From contig JAJZXB010000001.1 in NCBI GenBank assembly GCA_021846395.1, positions 62,001-126,000 on the forward strand: a stretch of 64,000 nucleotides of DNA, read 5' to 3'. The DNA comes from Thermoplasmata archaeon (GTDB lineage Archaea; Thermoplasmatota; Thermoplasmata; Thermoplasmatales; Thermoplasmataceae). The notes below the pieces were generated by a model. It searched no databases. It worked only from the letters and a program-made list of their open reading frames with translations, and was not told the DNA's origin. The position numbers were made by a program, and so were the translations under genes. Shown here piece after piece: positions 44,993 to 54,544 of this stretch; positions within the stretch are counted from its first letter, which is position 1, and every line of letters begins with the position of its first letter.

Positions 44993-45136
44993 ATGTGGAC
45001 AGCAATAATAAATAGGGATTATCAAACAGCAACTTTATGCACGCATTCACAGGGCTGCGGTGAAGTATGCCCGATGAAAATAGACATTCCAAAAATACTG
45101 GAACATGTAAAATACCTCAATTCAAAAAATTTATGA
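44993..45136 (+). CDS. Ferredoxin-like fragment, LutB/heterodisulfide-reductase type
   Basis: A 47-residue frame, too short for many gene finders. It has CTHSQGCGEVCPMKIDIPKILEH: three Cys with a CP motif followed by IDIPKIL, the second 4Fe-4S half of LutB-like or glycolate-oxidase iron-sulfur subunits. A full cluster needs a fourth Cys, not present here. It is probably the remains of a larger gene, but the frame is intact and it starts at ATG. Convergent with the SDR gene. Confidence 0.55.
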   Translation: MWTAIINRDYQTATLCTHSQGCGEVCPMKIDIPKILEHVKYLNSKNL

Positions 45137-45146
45137 TTTTTTAATA

Positions 45147-45912
45147 TCATTGTAGATTTACCAGCATTCCACCATCTGCAAGCAATTCAGAACCATTAAC
45201 ATATGTATTTTCGTCGGAAATAAGAAATAAAGCTGGTCCTGCCATGTCCTCTGGTATACCAAGTCTAGCAAGAGGTATTCTTGATTCCATGTACTTTCTT
45301 TTTTCATCATTTGCAAGGTCATCCTTATTTATATCTGTAAGAATTGTTCCGGGTTCAAGTGAATTTACAATTATTCCATGTTTTCCAAGAATTATAGCAA
45401 GGGAATGCATCATACCATTTATGCCGGATTTTGTTGTTGTATAATGTGCCTGATATTCTCCTCCAACTATGGCGCTTATTGAACTGATAAAAAGAATTTT
45501 ACCTTTTACATTATTATCAATCATTATTTTTGATATTTCCTGCGTTATAAAGAAATGGCTTTCCACGTTGGTCATCCATACCTTTTCAAATAAATTTCTA
45601 TCGATATCAAAAAAACCTTTGAATGGGCATATACCGGCATTGTTTACCAGTATATCAACAGTTTTAAATTTTATCTTAACAAAATCCACGAATCCCTCAA
45701 TTTCATTAAAATTTGACTGGTCAATTTTGTATGAATAAGCATTAACACCAAATTTTTTAATTTCATCCAATGTGTTTTCAGCACTTTTATCATCGTGGCC
45801 ATATGAAAATATAATGTTACATCCATTTTTTGCCAGAGCCAACGCTATTGCTTCTCCTATGCCTTTAGAACCGCCTGTTATAACTGCATTTTTATCTTTA
45901 AAATTCGTCCAT
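45147..45912 (-). pseudogene. Short-chain dehydrogenase with a one-base frameshift near the start
   Basis: From 45842 to 45147 the frame is open and gives an SDR core: NNAGI, VSSIS-like ISSISAIVG, HYTTTKSGING with the Tyr-x-x-x-Lys pair, and EPGTILTDI. The cofactor loop lies just upstream in the same frame (AVITGGSKGIGEA), but no start codon precedes it. An ATG at 45912, directly after the stop of the HTH_10 gene, is out of frame by one base because of four T (on the minus strand) at 45,900-45,903. Deleting one T yields MDEFKDKNAVITGGSKGIG. So the gene is broken near its start, a sequencing error, or read by slippage. Confidence 0.82.
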
Positions 45913-46641
45913 TCACCTCTTTTTTATCTTTTTCTCAATAAAAAACATGTTTCTTTCACCCCAGTTAAAAACAATTTTATTCATGCCCTTTCTTAAATAT
46001 TCAGCCAATGATGATTTTGATAATCCAGTAATTCTTGCCAGATCCTTCAGATAAATTTCTCTGGGGACATTGTAATACCCATTTTTCAAAGCAGTATAAA
46101 TAGCACATGCTTCCTGATCTGTTAAATCAAATAATTCATTTATATTTCCATTTTTTTTAAGTTCTATTGACCTGAAATTTTTCAGACTTCCGAGTTCATC
46201 CAGTTCGGACTTAAGACCATTTATCTCATCTTCCGGCACTATGGCACTTACTGATTCAAGATTGTGCTGTATCGAATCCTTCTGGTCCATTGCCTTATGT
46301 TCAAACAGGGAAGAGCTTATCATTCTTTCATACTTTTCCTTGAATATTACCTTGAAGAGCTTTTTCTGTTTATCTATTATTTCAATATTTTCTATGTTCA
46401 AAACTGAACTGGATTTTTTTAATTTTTTTATAAATTCCTTGAATGTTTCTGTTTTAGGGGATTTGGTTTCTATTGATGCAAGGATATAATGCCTTTCTGG
46501 GTAAACGTTATGCATTAAGGTATGTATAGAAATGTCCATATCCTCTGTGATATTGGTCCAGCAATCTTCATGATTCATTTCAAAATAAACAGTCGCTGGT
46601 GAATTTAAACTTTCATACATTTTCATGATTGTTTTAGGCAT
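45913..46641 (-). CDS. HTH_10 (bacterio-opsin activator-like) regulator
   Basis: A 242-residue regulator with C-terminal HTH_10: LTDQEACAIYTALKNGYYNVPREIYLK, abbreviated here to NGYYNVPR, then LARITGLSKSSLAEYLRKGMNKI. The N-terminal 150 residues are a sensor region. It is directly followed (TGAATG) by the frameshifted SDR gene, so the two were an operon. It lies between two MFS genes, which are plausible targets. The intergenic region upstream is long and AT-rich. Confidence 0.88.
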   Translation of the reverse strand: MPKTIMKMYESLNSPATVYFEMNHEDCWTNITEDMDISIHTLMHNVYPERHYILASIETKSPKTETFKEFIKKLKKSSSVLNIENIEIIDKQKKLFKVIFKEKYERMISSSLFEHKAMDQKDSIQHNLESVSAIVPEDEINGLKSELDELGSLKNFRSIELKKNGNINELFDLTDQEACAIYTALKNGYYNVPREIYLKDLARITGLSKSSLAEYLRKGMNKIVFNWGERNMFFIEKKIKKR

Positions 46642-47176
46642 ATACTTTATTTAAAGATTGTTATAATAATATATCATTCCTTAAGAATATATGTAAATAG
46701 TTTACTAAAAGGTGTACATTTAAGATTTATGGAATATTCTGGTATAACCTTTAAATTATATTAAATTATAACATACAATTTTATGAAATCCTAAATAAAA
46801 TTTAACTTATATAAATAGTCAATGTGGGGATGATGTAATGTACGATTATTTTATTATAAATCATAAATCTGGTGTGAGGATTTCCAGTTTAAATTTATTC
46901 ATTATGTATAATAAAATATATTAATATAAATATATTATTAGCCCATGGGAAAAATTTTTATTGTAATATGTGTGAATTTGATGTTTATTTTCTGGCTGAA
47001 TTATATAAATATTTGAAATAATTTATTTTCTTTTTTGAACTTTTCGGTAAAATAAGCACAAATTTTAAAATAATATTGATAAGTTCTCCTTAAAATATAC
47101 TAATAAAAAATATATTTATAAAATATATTATTTTTTTTATAAAAAGATTAATATACAAGTATATCTTATATTAATT
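46642..47176. other. AT-rich intergenic region between divergent genes
   Basis: About 535 bases. It contains promoter-like AT-rich tracts for the divergent HTH_10 and MFS genes and a 28-codon frame (46838-46924) with a ribosome-binding-like GGGGATGA before it, but no recognised product. I see no tRNA or repeat here. Confidence 0.35.
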
Positions 47177-48559
47177 ATGAAGAATGAGTCATATACAGAA
47201 ACAGATTTATTACCCAGACTTGATAGATTACCATGGAGCAGATGGCACTGGAAAGTATGGGTAATATTAGCGGGGGGAATGTTTTTGGAGGGGCTGGTAT
47301 TATCACTTGGAGGAAGTACACTTGGAACAGTTATAAAATTATTCAATCTAACAAAAACGGAAGCCGTTGCCCTGACACCTGCGTTCCTTGTTGGTGAGAT
47401 GGTAGGTGGAATTGTTCTGGGATCACTTGCAGATATGCATGGTAGAAAACTTCTGTTTATAGTTACCATGGCAATTATTGCATTTGGGTCACTTTTATCG
47501 GCTGCTTCAGTTGATTATGGTATGCTTCTGGCATCAAGAATTATAGCGGGATTTGGTATCGGAGGAGAGCTTGGATCAGCAATAGCGGCTATGGAAGAAT
47601 TTTCACCTGTTAAGGTAAGGGGAGTCTCAGTTGGTACTGGAAATGGAGTTATGTTTGATTTTGGTACATTCGTTGCAGGGTTCATAGGGTATTTTGCTAT
47701 AAGTTACCTTCCAGTGAGTTATGGATGGAGAATTGCTTTTGTTTCAGCAGTAGTTCTTGCGGCTTTAATATTCATAGCTAGGCTTGATTTACCAGAATCA
47801 ATAAGATATCTTTTAAGGAGAGGAAAAACAAAAGAGGCCGCAAAAATCGTGGACGGTATAGAAGATGAGATAAGAAAATCAGGTAAAACAATAGCACCAG
47901 AAACAAAAAAAATCCGAATTGAAACTAATACAGGTAAAATAAAAGCTGTTCAGGGATTTTCAATAATGTTTAAAAAATATAAAAAAAGGATTGTACTTTC
48001 ATGGATTTTAAACATTACAGAGACATGGCCATATTATGCGGCCTTTTCAGTATTTCCATTGATATTTGTGGATATTTACCATATTAAATCTGCATATATT
48101 GGATTGATACTTGCGTATGTGCTTGGTGCAGGTGTTCTTGGAGTTCTTTTCTGGTCATACATGCTTGATAAGATCGGGAGGAAACCAGTTATTACCTTAA
48201 CATATATAATTGCAGGTATAATTTCCGTGATACTTGGAGTGTATGTACACATTTTCACATTTGCCATTTTTATCGTTGTTCTTGCAATAATGTACTTTTT
48301 CACATATGCAGCTGCAGCCCTGCTATATCCTCAGATAGGTGAGATGTTTCCAACTGAAGCCAGAGGATCAGGTCTTGGTGCGGCAATAGGTTTTGGTAGA
48401 ATAGGTGGAATTATAGGGCCCTTCATTTTGTTAGCATTGTTACCCTCTTTATACCTTGTATTTGCAGTGACAGGAATAGTTCTGATGATTGGTGGCATTT
48501 CTGAAATTGTACTTGGACCTGAGCTGAAAGGAAAAAGTCTGGAAATTGCGTCAGAATAA
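47177..48559 (+). CDS. MFS transporter, sugar/organic-acid type
   Basis: A 460-residue, 12-helix transporter. The signatures are DMHGRKLLF after helix 2, RDLPESIRYL-like LDLPESIRYLLRRGK in the central loop and FPTEARGSGLG in the second half. Like the other porters here it starts with a conserved N-terminal LDRLPWSRWH segment shared with the 31425 gene. A proton symporter for sugars or aromatic/organic acids is likely; the substrate is unknown. Adjacent to an HTH_10 regulator, and convergent with a HAD phosphatase four bases away. Confidence 0.92.
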   Translation: MKNESYTETDLLPRLDRLPWSRWHWKVWVILAGGMFLEGLVLSLGGSTLGTVIKLFNLTKTEAVALTPAFLVGEMVGGIVLGSLADMHGRKLLFIVTMAIIAFGSLLSAASVDYGMLLASRIIAGFGIGGELGSAIAAMEEFSPVKVRGVSVGTGNGVMFDFGTFVAGFIGYFAISYLPVSYGWRIAFVSAVVLAALIFIARLDLPESIRYLLRRGKTKEAAKIVDGIEDEIRKSGKTIAPETKKIRIETNTGKIKAVQGFSIMFKKYKKRIVLSWILNITETWPYYAAFSVFPLIFVDIYHIKSAYIGLILAYVLGAGVLGVLFWSYMLDKIGRKPVITLTYIIAGIISVILGVYVHIFTFAIFIVVLAIMYFFTYAAAALLYPQIGEMFPTEARGSGLGAAIGFGRIGGIIGPFILLALLPSLYLVFAVTGIVLMIGGISEIVLGPELKGKSLEIASE

Positions 48560-48563
48560 AAAT

Positions 48564-49238
48564 TTATTTTTTTATAAATTCAATTAATTTTTTATATTCA
48601 TTTAAATTTTTCAATGAAAAATCTGCAGACAGCAGTTGTTCAATTCCATAAACTCCCGTTGCAATCCCGACGGTTTTTGTTCCTGCATCTTTGCCAGCCA
48701 TTATGTCTTTTGGGGTATCTCCAATAACAAAAACATTTTTAGGATCAGAATTCATTTTACTTCTTTCTATTGCCCTCTGTACCAGATCGCTTCTTTCAGT
48801 GCTATCTTCACCATATCCCCCAAAGGAAAAATAATTTCCTATACCTGCTCTGGATACCCTTTCAAGAGCTATTTTACTGAAATTGCCTGTAATAAGCCCA
48901 AGAATGAAATTATTATTTTTCATTTCTTCAAGGGTTTCTTTTACAAATGGTAAAAGCTCGTAATCATATTTCTTCATATTTTGTATTGTATAATCTCCAA
49001 GTTCATTCAAAAGTTCGTTTATTCTGGATTTTATGGCATCGTTATCTATTCCGGAATTATGCAGAATGCCATAAAGTATTCCCTGATCGGTCATGCCATG
49101 TCTTGGAAATGATTCAATATTGGTTTTTACATGGAAGAATTTGTCACACACATAATCAAAAGCCCGGGTATGTGTCGGAGATTCCTCCATCAGCGTACCA
49201 TCAACATCAAATAAAACCACATATTTCATTTTGTTCAC
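48564..49238 (-). CDS. HAD-family phosphatase, phosphoglycolate-phosphatase-like
   Basis: A 224-residue HAD hydrolase with DVDGTLMEESPTH (nucleophile Asp plus acid/base Asp, residues 11-13), GLITGNFSKIA (motif II Thr), and VIGDTPKDIMAGKDAG (motif IV Asp). The helical cap is of class C1, so it acts on small phosphates such as phosphoglycolate or beta-phosphoglucomutase-like substrates. Substrate unclear. It lies 50 bases downstream of the 3-hydroxyacyl-CoA dehydrogenase gene on the same strand. Confidence 0.9.
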   Translation of the reverse strand: MNKMKYVVLFDVDGTLMEESPTHTRAFDYVCDKFFHVKTNIESFPRHGMTDQGILYGILHNSGIDNDAIKSRINELLNELGDYTIQNMKKYDYELLPFVKETLEEMKNNNFILGLITGNFSKIALERVSRAGIGNYFSFGGYGEDSTERSDLVQRAIERSKMNSDPKNVFVIGDTPKDIMAGKDAGTKTVGIATGVYGIEQLLSADFSLKNLNEYKKLIEFIKK

Positions 49239-49288
49239 CCAATTATAATACTTAAATATATATAAATTTATGAAAAATATAAAAATAT

Positions 49289-50242
49289 CTAGCGTTCAGC
49301 ATAATTGTAGAATCCCTTCCCGGATTTTTTCCCATTATATCCTGCAAGAACAAGATTTTTCAGTGTTTCCGATACATTGAACCTATCACCGTACACATTA
49401 TTGAATGTTTTTAATACATCGTATACAATATCAACGCCAACATAATCAACCAATTCAAAGGGACCCATTGGAAAGCCCGCACCCTTTTTCATTGCAATAT
49501 CTATATCTTCCTTACTTGCTATATTTTCATCGTATACCTTAACGGCTTCATTGATTACCTGCAAAAGTATTCTGTTGACAATAAATCCTGCCCGGTCCTT
49601 TGTCATTACCGGGTACATTTTATCTCTGTGATTTTTCATTCCTGAAAGTAAATTGTATACTTCTCTTGCAGCTTCATCAGATCCCTGTGTTGAAGGTGCG
49701 ATCTCAATCAACGGCAATGTGTATGGCGGGTTGAAGAAATGCATTAATATGGCCTTATTGGGATATTTATAGTGGGATGCCATTTCTGTAATGCTTAAAG
49801 ATGAAGTATTTGTCGCAACTATGGTATTTTCACCAGTATACTTTGATAATTCTTCGAATATTTTGTTTTTTACATTCTGATCTTCAAAGGCGGCTTCAAT
49901 TATTATGTCACAATTATTTAATGAGTCATAGCTATCGGATGGCGTAATTCTTTTTAAAATACTTTCAATGTTAACAGGCTTATAGAGATTCTCCAGTATT
50001 TTATCTTTCTGTGATTTCAACAATTCTATGCCATTTTTTTCCATTCTCAATATTTCTTTTTCCGGCAATTTCTTGTTATACGCTTCAAAATCATTAAGAA
50101 TCCTCTTGATGTTATTAAATCCCTTATTTGAATAGTCCATACTCACATCTTTCAGTATTACTTCATATCCATTGTATGCAAAAACCTCTGCTATTGAGGA
50201 ACCCATTGCTCCTGCACCTATAACTCCAATTTTATTAACCAT
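49289..50242 (-). CDS. 3-Hydroxyacyl-CoA dehydrogenase
   Basis: A 317-residue NAD-dependent oxidoreductase of beta-oxidation. The Rossmann loop is GVIGAGAMGSSIAE, followed by ASTSSLS-like ATNTSSLSI, the catalytic-His segment MHFFNPPYTLPLIEI, and a C-terminal domain with GFIVNRIL and GAGFPMGPFELVDYVG. I chose ATG at 50242 because the Rossmann strand begins right after it; an in-frame extension to 50296 adds 18 basic residues that look untranslated. It may act with the acyl-CoA operon at 20,061 or the acetoacetyl-CoA ligase. Confidence 0.93.
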   Translation of the reverse strand: MVNKIGVIGAGAMGSSIAEVFAYNGYEVILKDVSMDYSNKGFNNIKRILNDFEAYNKKLPEKEILRMEKNGIELLKSQKDKILENLYKPVNIESILKRITPSDSYDSLNNCDIIIEAAFEDQNVKNKIFEELSKYTGENTIVATNTSSLSITEMASHYKYPNKAILMHFFNPPYTLPLIEIAPSTQGSDEAAREVYNLLSGMKNHRDKMYPVMTKDRAGFIVNRILLQVINEAVKVYDENIASKEDIDIAMKKGAGFPMGPFELVDYVGVDIVYDVLKTFNNVYGDRFNVSETLKNLVLAGYNGKKSGKGFYNYAER

Positions 50243-50382
50243 ATCAATACCTAACTTGATTATAAAGAATTTATCCTTAAACTTTTTCATTGCCACCCAA
50301 TATAGATTTTATTATGCATTTTTATATTGACATAGCAAACCAATGGCATATCTTTTTAATATTATAATTTATTAACATAATT

Positions 50383-51468
50383 ATGGAATTTAAATACCCG
50401 GAATACAATGGCAACAGCATTTATAATCTTGCATGTAAAATTTCTGAGTCCCTTGGAGTTGAACAGGATGGAAAATCCATTGATTTAAATTTTGAAAAGG
50501 AGAAAACAATATTAATTTTAATGGACGGTTTTGGCATTAATTATGTTAAAAAATTGAACATAAAAAATGATTATAAAAAAATTACAACTGTCTTCCCATC
50601 AACAACTGCAAGTGTTTTAACAACACTATTCACTGCAAAAACACCTGGAGAACACGGCGTTATAGGGTATACAAATTTTTCCGCAGAAATAGGGATAATA
50701 AATACGATGAGATACACATTCAGCGGCTATGATGTAAACGATACCCTGTCAGCATTAAAAAATTTTAATGATATATACAACGTAACACCATTTTTAAAAA
50801 AATCAAGGAAAAAAAGCGTAAGCATACTTCCAGGAGGACTGGATAAATCTGTATTTACAAAGTCAACCATGGGTGATAATTATATGACATACAGATACAT
50901 ATGGGATTCAGCTTATCAACTGGATAGGTGTGTTTCAATGAACTATGATTTCATATATCTGTATATCCCGACGATTGATTCACTGGCACATGCATATGGA
51001 ACATATGAAGATTCAGTCCTTGAGGCTGCGGAATATATATTTAATTATGTTATAAATAAAGTTGAGAAATATAAGGATAAATATAATATACTGTTAACTG
51101 CGGATCACGGTCATTTTCCCACATCAGAAAATATAATAATGAATGAAAGAAGAGATATTCTAAAAAATCTGGATATAATGCCATATGGCGATTCAAGGGC
51201 TTTATTTTTAAGAACAAGAAAGGATATTGATGATTTATTGGATTTTAAAGGTACAGAGGTATTTAAAAAAGATGAAATATTGAAATCGGGCATGCTGGGT
51301 ATTGTGAATGAGGACTTTATTGGCAGAATAGGTGATTATTTGCTCGTCCCACATGACGGTAGATGCTTTATTTATCAATCGAAAATCAATGATGAATATC
51401 ATTTATTGAAAAGCCATCATGGCGGTTTAACGGAGGATGAGCAGTATATACCATTATTTTATGTTTAA
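50383..51468 (+). CDS. Alkaline-phosphatase-superfamily phosphodiesterase / nucleotide pyrophosphatase
   Basis: A 361-residue cytosolic enzyme of the type I phosphodiesterase/nucleotide pyrophosphatase family. ILILMDGFGI (metal Asp), PSTTASVLTTLFTAKTPGEHGVIGY (nucleophile Thr), then DSLAHAYGTYE (metal Asp and His), TADHGH (Asp-His) and SHHGG (His) give the complete metal site in order. No signal peptide, so it acts on intracellular nucleotide or phospholipid-like substrates, which cannot be named. Monocistronic, divergent from the dehydrogenase. Confidence 0.92.
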   Translation: MEFKYPEYNGNSIYNLACKISESLGVEQDGKSIDLNFEKEKTILILMDGFGINYVKKLNIKNDYKKITTVFPSTTASVLTTLFTAKTPGEHGVIGYTNFSAEIGIINTMRYTFSGYDVNDTLSALKNFNDIYNVTPFLKKSRKKSVSILPGGLDKSVFTKSTMGDNYMTYRYIWDSAYQLDRCVSMNYDFIYLYIPTIDSLAHAYGTYEDSVLEAAEYIFNYVINKVEKYKDKYNILLTADHGHFPTSENIIMNERRDILKNLDIMPYGDSRALFLRTRKDIDDLLDFKGTEVFKKDEILKSGMLGIVNEDFIGRIGDYLLVPHDGRCFIYQSKINDEYHLLKSHHGGLTEDEQYIPLFYV

Positions 51469-51490
51469 AATTCCTTATAAAATACACATT

Positions 51491-52690
51491 TTATAATTTC
51501 ACAGGTATCCCCTTTTTTTTGACATCCATTCTTTTATGGAAAAATGTCTCATCATTGCCGTATTTCTTAAATAACCATATTGTTGTTATCACAACAGGTA
51601 TAGCCAGAATCATGAATGAAATAGAATATCCTATGAATCTAATTACATATCCAAATGCAAGTGGAATTATCATAAATAGAAGGTTATTGTATGCCATAAA
51701 ATAAGAATTTACATCAGTTCTTTCTTCCAGTGTGGTTCCCCTTGAAATCATTATTGTTGATACAGGGAATATGGATCCGTGCGGTATTCCAAGCAACATC
51801 ATTACTATAATAAATGATGTGAAGTTTGGAAGAAACGGGAATGAAATAAGCACAAATAATGTTATAATTATGGACACGATCAATGGTCTTTTAATATATT
51901 TAAAAGGTTTCCACGTCATGAACAATCTGGTAGCAAATGAAATTGAGAAGAAATATATGTAAGGTGAATAGGCCAACGAACCGGACACATGAAATCTGGA
52001 AATTGCAAACAGTGTTAAAAATATGCTCAGAGCTGCAAATGGTACATTGTACGTAGTCACAGTCAAAATTGAGACTTTCAATGCCCTATTTTTCATTGCA
52101 TGCTTTCTATTTTCTTTTCCGTCCCCAGGAAATTTTATCCATAGGGATGCCAATAGCCCCATTATTGCAATTGGTATAAAATAAAGAAATACCTCACGAT
52201 AATTATCACCCGTGACTGCAAGTATATAATATTCAAGGGCAGGCCCAACAATAAGGCTCAGGCTTAAACCAACAGAATAAAATGAAATGAGCCTTTCTCT
52301 TGCTTTTTGATCATTTACAAGGGATGCGGATGTGATCAGGTTTGGAATAAGCATTCCATACGATAGTCCTGCAATAGCAGAAACTGGCCATATAATAATT
52401 GCATCTGAAAAGAAATAAAGCAACAGCATTATGATTATTACTGCATTTGAAATTACAAAAATACGGCGCCTTGTGGATGAGTTCAGTCTTGGATTAAGAT
52501 AAAATGTGGATATAAATGTGAATAAATAAGACAGGGCGGAAATAAAGCCAACAAGAAATTTTGAAAAGCCAAGATTTATTTCCGATAACATTGGGACTGT
52601 TGTTATGACCATATTATTTGATGATCTCATGGTTATGGTCATTACCAGGATTACAACAACAAGATACAGGTAATTACGTCTATCGGTCAA
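51491..52690 (-). CDS. MFS transporter
   Basis: A 399-residue transporter of 12 helices, from a different MFS branch than the three sugar-porter-like genes of the window. It has NPRLNSSTRRRIF after helix 2 and GIPHGSIFPV in the second half, resembling drug/efflux or small-solute MFS proteins. Substrate unknown. Its promoter region contains two inverted repeats with TATAGTTT halves. Confidence 0.88.
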   Translation of the reverse strand: MTDRRNYLYLVVVILVMTITMRSSNNMVITTVPMLSEINLGFSKFLVGFISALSYLFTFISTFYLNPRLNSSTRRRIFVISNAVIIIMLLLYFFSDAIIIWPVSAIAGLSYGMLIPNLITSASLVNDQKARERLISFYSVGLSLSLIVGPALEYYILAVTGDNYREVFLYFIPIAIMGLLASLWIKFPGDGKENRKHAMKNRALKVSILTVTTYNVPFAALSIFLTLFAISRFHVSGSLAYSPYIYFFSISFATRLFMTWKPFKYIKRPLIVSIIITLFVLISFPFLPNFTSFIIVMMLLGIPHGSIFPVSTIMISRGTTLEERTDVNSYFMAYNNLLFMIIPLAFGYVIRFIGYSISFMILAIPVVITTIWLFKKYGNDETFFHKRMDVKKKGIPVKL

Positions 52691-53056
52691 TGCTAATACA
52701 CCAGATAATACATAATTACAGCATATTACTTATAGTTTAATATCTATAATATTGATTTATAAACTATATATAACAAAACTATAATTTCAATACTAATTGC
52801 AATAGTTTTAAAAAATAATGTTTATAGTTAGGTATAGATTGATACCCATGGTTTATGGAGAATAACTATTTAACAACTTTTATTAAAAATTTCCATTCAG
52901 AAGGATGATAAAGTTAAATTCATATTCAATTAAAATTATGGAAAATATATAGAATATAAAATTATAAATTGCTGCGGTGTAAATCAAAAAACAACTTAAA
53001 TTCTGACAGCACATTAACGAAACCGGGTCTGACCTGCATGGAAAAAATTGAGAAAG
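52691..53056. other. Intergenic region with paired inverted repeats
   Basis: About 370 bases upstream of the 51491 MFS gene and downstream of the FAD oxidase gene. Two inverted repeats lie at 52,731-52,768 and 52,775-52,809; otherwise nothing recognised. Confidence 0.4.
52731..52809. promoter_or_regulatory. Paired TATAGTTTA / AAACTATA operator candidates
   Basis: TATAGTTTA (52,731-52,739) and its exact reverse complement TAAACTATA (52,760-52,768) form one pair; AAAACTAT (52,775-52,782) and ATAGTTTT (52,802-52,809) a second, with similar spacing. They begin about 40 bases upstream of the MFS start, where a regulator would act. Confidence 0.45.
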
Positions 53057-54295
53057 TCACAGGACCATATCCTCAATTACCGTTGCCCTGTACTTTCCAT
53101 TATATGTGTTATATATTTTCTCTCCGTTGTAAAGGTCTGTTGTTTTCTCACGATTGTACCTTGCTGCAACAATTCTTCCTATGGAATCCCCTTTCATAAT
53201 TCCTCCGCCGGTTGTTCCTGAAACGACAATCATATTCAGTGCATTGAATATATAAGGCATATAGTCAAGGGTATTGTATGAGTAATATCCCGCCCATGAT
53301 GAAGTTATTTTTGAATTTTCAAATGCAGGAAAGTAATTGTCAAATATAGGTTTTATGTTGTATGTATAGAATTCTGGCTCCGGTTCAGGATTCTCCATAA
53401 GTGAAAAATCCCTGTTGACCTCATCTGCCAGGCTTGTCCAGAAGGCAGAAGCCTGGGGGTATGGTCTGGCATAGACTCCGGATGGAAAAATCGTGAATGG
53501 AAAGACCCCTGAATCATTGAACTCATTTTTATTAATTATTTCCCTTATGCCTGGACTGGTAACTTGAAATATCTGCCTTTTCTTGGGCCTTAAATGCGAA
53601 TCTATTCCCACAGGGTCAAGCAGGGCTGTTGTCCACACATCTGTGCACAGCACAAAAAAATCTCCGTATATCTTTTCCCGCGGTGTTTCAATATATTTTA
53701 TTGATGATTTCTGCCAGTTGAATGGTTCGCCCGGATAATCCATGGAATTCTCCGGCTCAAGGCCAAGTTTTTTAACTTCCGTATTAAATTTGACCTCAAC
53801 TCCCATCTGTATTATTTCATTGTAATAATACTGAGACATTAAATCGGGTTCTATTATGCCTGCATTGGAATCAATAATTGCAGTTTTTATGGAATCAATA
53901 TCCATAATTTTTTTTGTTTCATTATTTATTTCTGTGTGGAATATTTTTGATAGATCTTCATAGACGATCCTTGAGTTTGGATATTTGGAAACAAAATCTT
54001 TATCTTTCTCACTATCAAACAGGAAAAGATATCCGCAGAATTTCATTCCCAGATCAATGTTCAAATCATTTTGAAGATGCTTGTAGAAATCTATTGAGGC
54101 CTGTGCCATTATTTGATTCTCCCTGAGTGAGAAAAAATCTCTGAACGCAGCAGCGCTTTTAGCGGTGTTTCCCTGGGAAAACGTACCAGCCTTGTCAACA
54201 ACCAGCATTTTTAGGTCTGGGTACCTTTTTTTCATATAATATGCCGATGTCAAACCGGTAATACCAGCTCCAATAACTATCACATCATATTTCAT
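53057..54295 (-). CDS. FAD-dependent oxidoreductase, DAO (D-amino-acid / sarcosine oxidase) family
   Basis: A 412-residue flavoenzyme with an N-terminal GAGITGLTSAYYMKK dinucleotide-binding fold and a C-terminal SGTTGGGIMKGDSIGRIVAARY segment closing the FAD site, as in the DadA/glycine-oxidase family. TAKSAAAFRDFFS follows the first strand region. It would oxidise an amine or amino acid (for example a D-amino acid or N-methyl compound) with FAD. Substrate not readable. Monocistronic; the 5' region shows AT-rich promoter sequence. Confidence 0.9.
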   Translation of the reverse strand: MKYDVIVIGAGITGLTSAYYMKKRYPDLKMLVVDKAGTFSQGNTAKSAAAFRDFFSLRENQIMAQASIDFYKHLQNDLNIDLGMKFCGYLFLFDSEKDKDFVSKYPNSRIVYEDLSKIFHTEINNETKKIMDIDSIKTAIIDSNAGIIEPDLMSQYYYNEIIQMGVEVKFNTEVKKLGLEPENSMDYPGEPFNWQKSSIKYIETPREKIYGDFFVLCTDVWTTALLDPVGIDSHLRPKKRQIFQVTSPGIREIINKNEFNDSGVFPFTIFPSGVYARPYPQASAFWTSLADEVNRDFSLMENPEPEPEFYTYNIKPIFDNYFPAFENSKITSSWAGYYSYNTLDYMPYIFNALNMIVVSGTTGGGIMKGDSIGRIVAARYNREKTTDLYNGEKIYNTYNGKYRATVIEDMVL

Positions 54296-54544
54296 AATAT
54301 GTGAAATTAAACGATTATTTAAATCTATCTTAAAAAAATTCGGATATATAAAGTCTTTTGAAAATATTGACAGGATTTTACATAATTATGTTAATAATTC
54401 CATATTTAGCTTTAATTCTGACAATCATTCAGAATTGCAGGTTTCAAACTACCTAATGACAATAAAAATTATTTCAAGCATGTAAAAGCTCAGTATATTT
54501 AAAGAAAAATAGGTATTTATGCCTACAATCCTTCCAGTTTTAAC

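Noticed and set aside
46838-46924. 28-codon frame with a ribosome-binding-like sequence
   Set aside because: Too short and without family match; only mentioned within the intergenic description.
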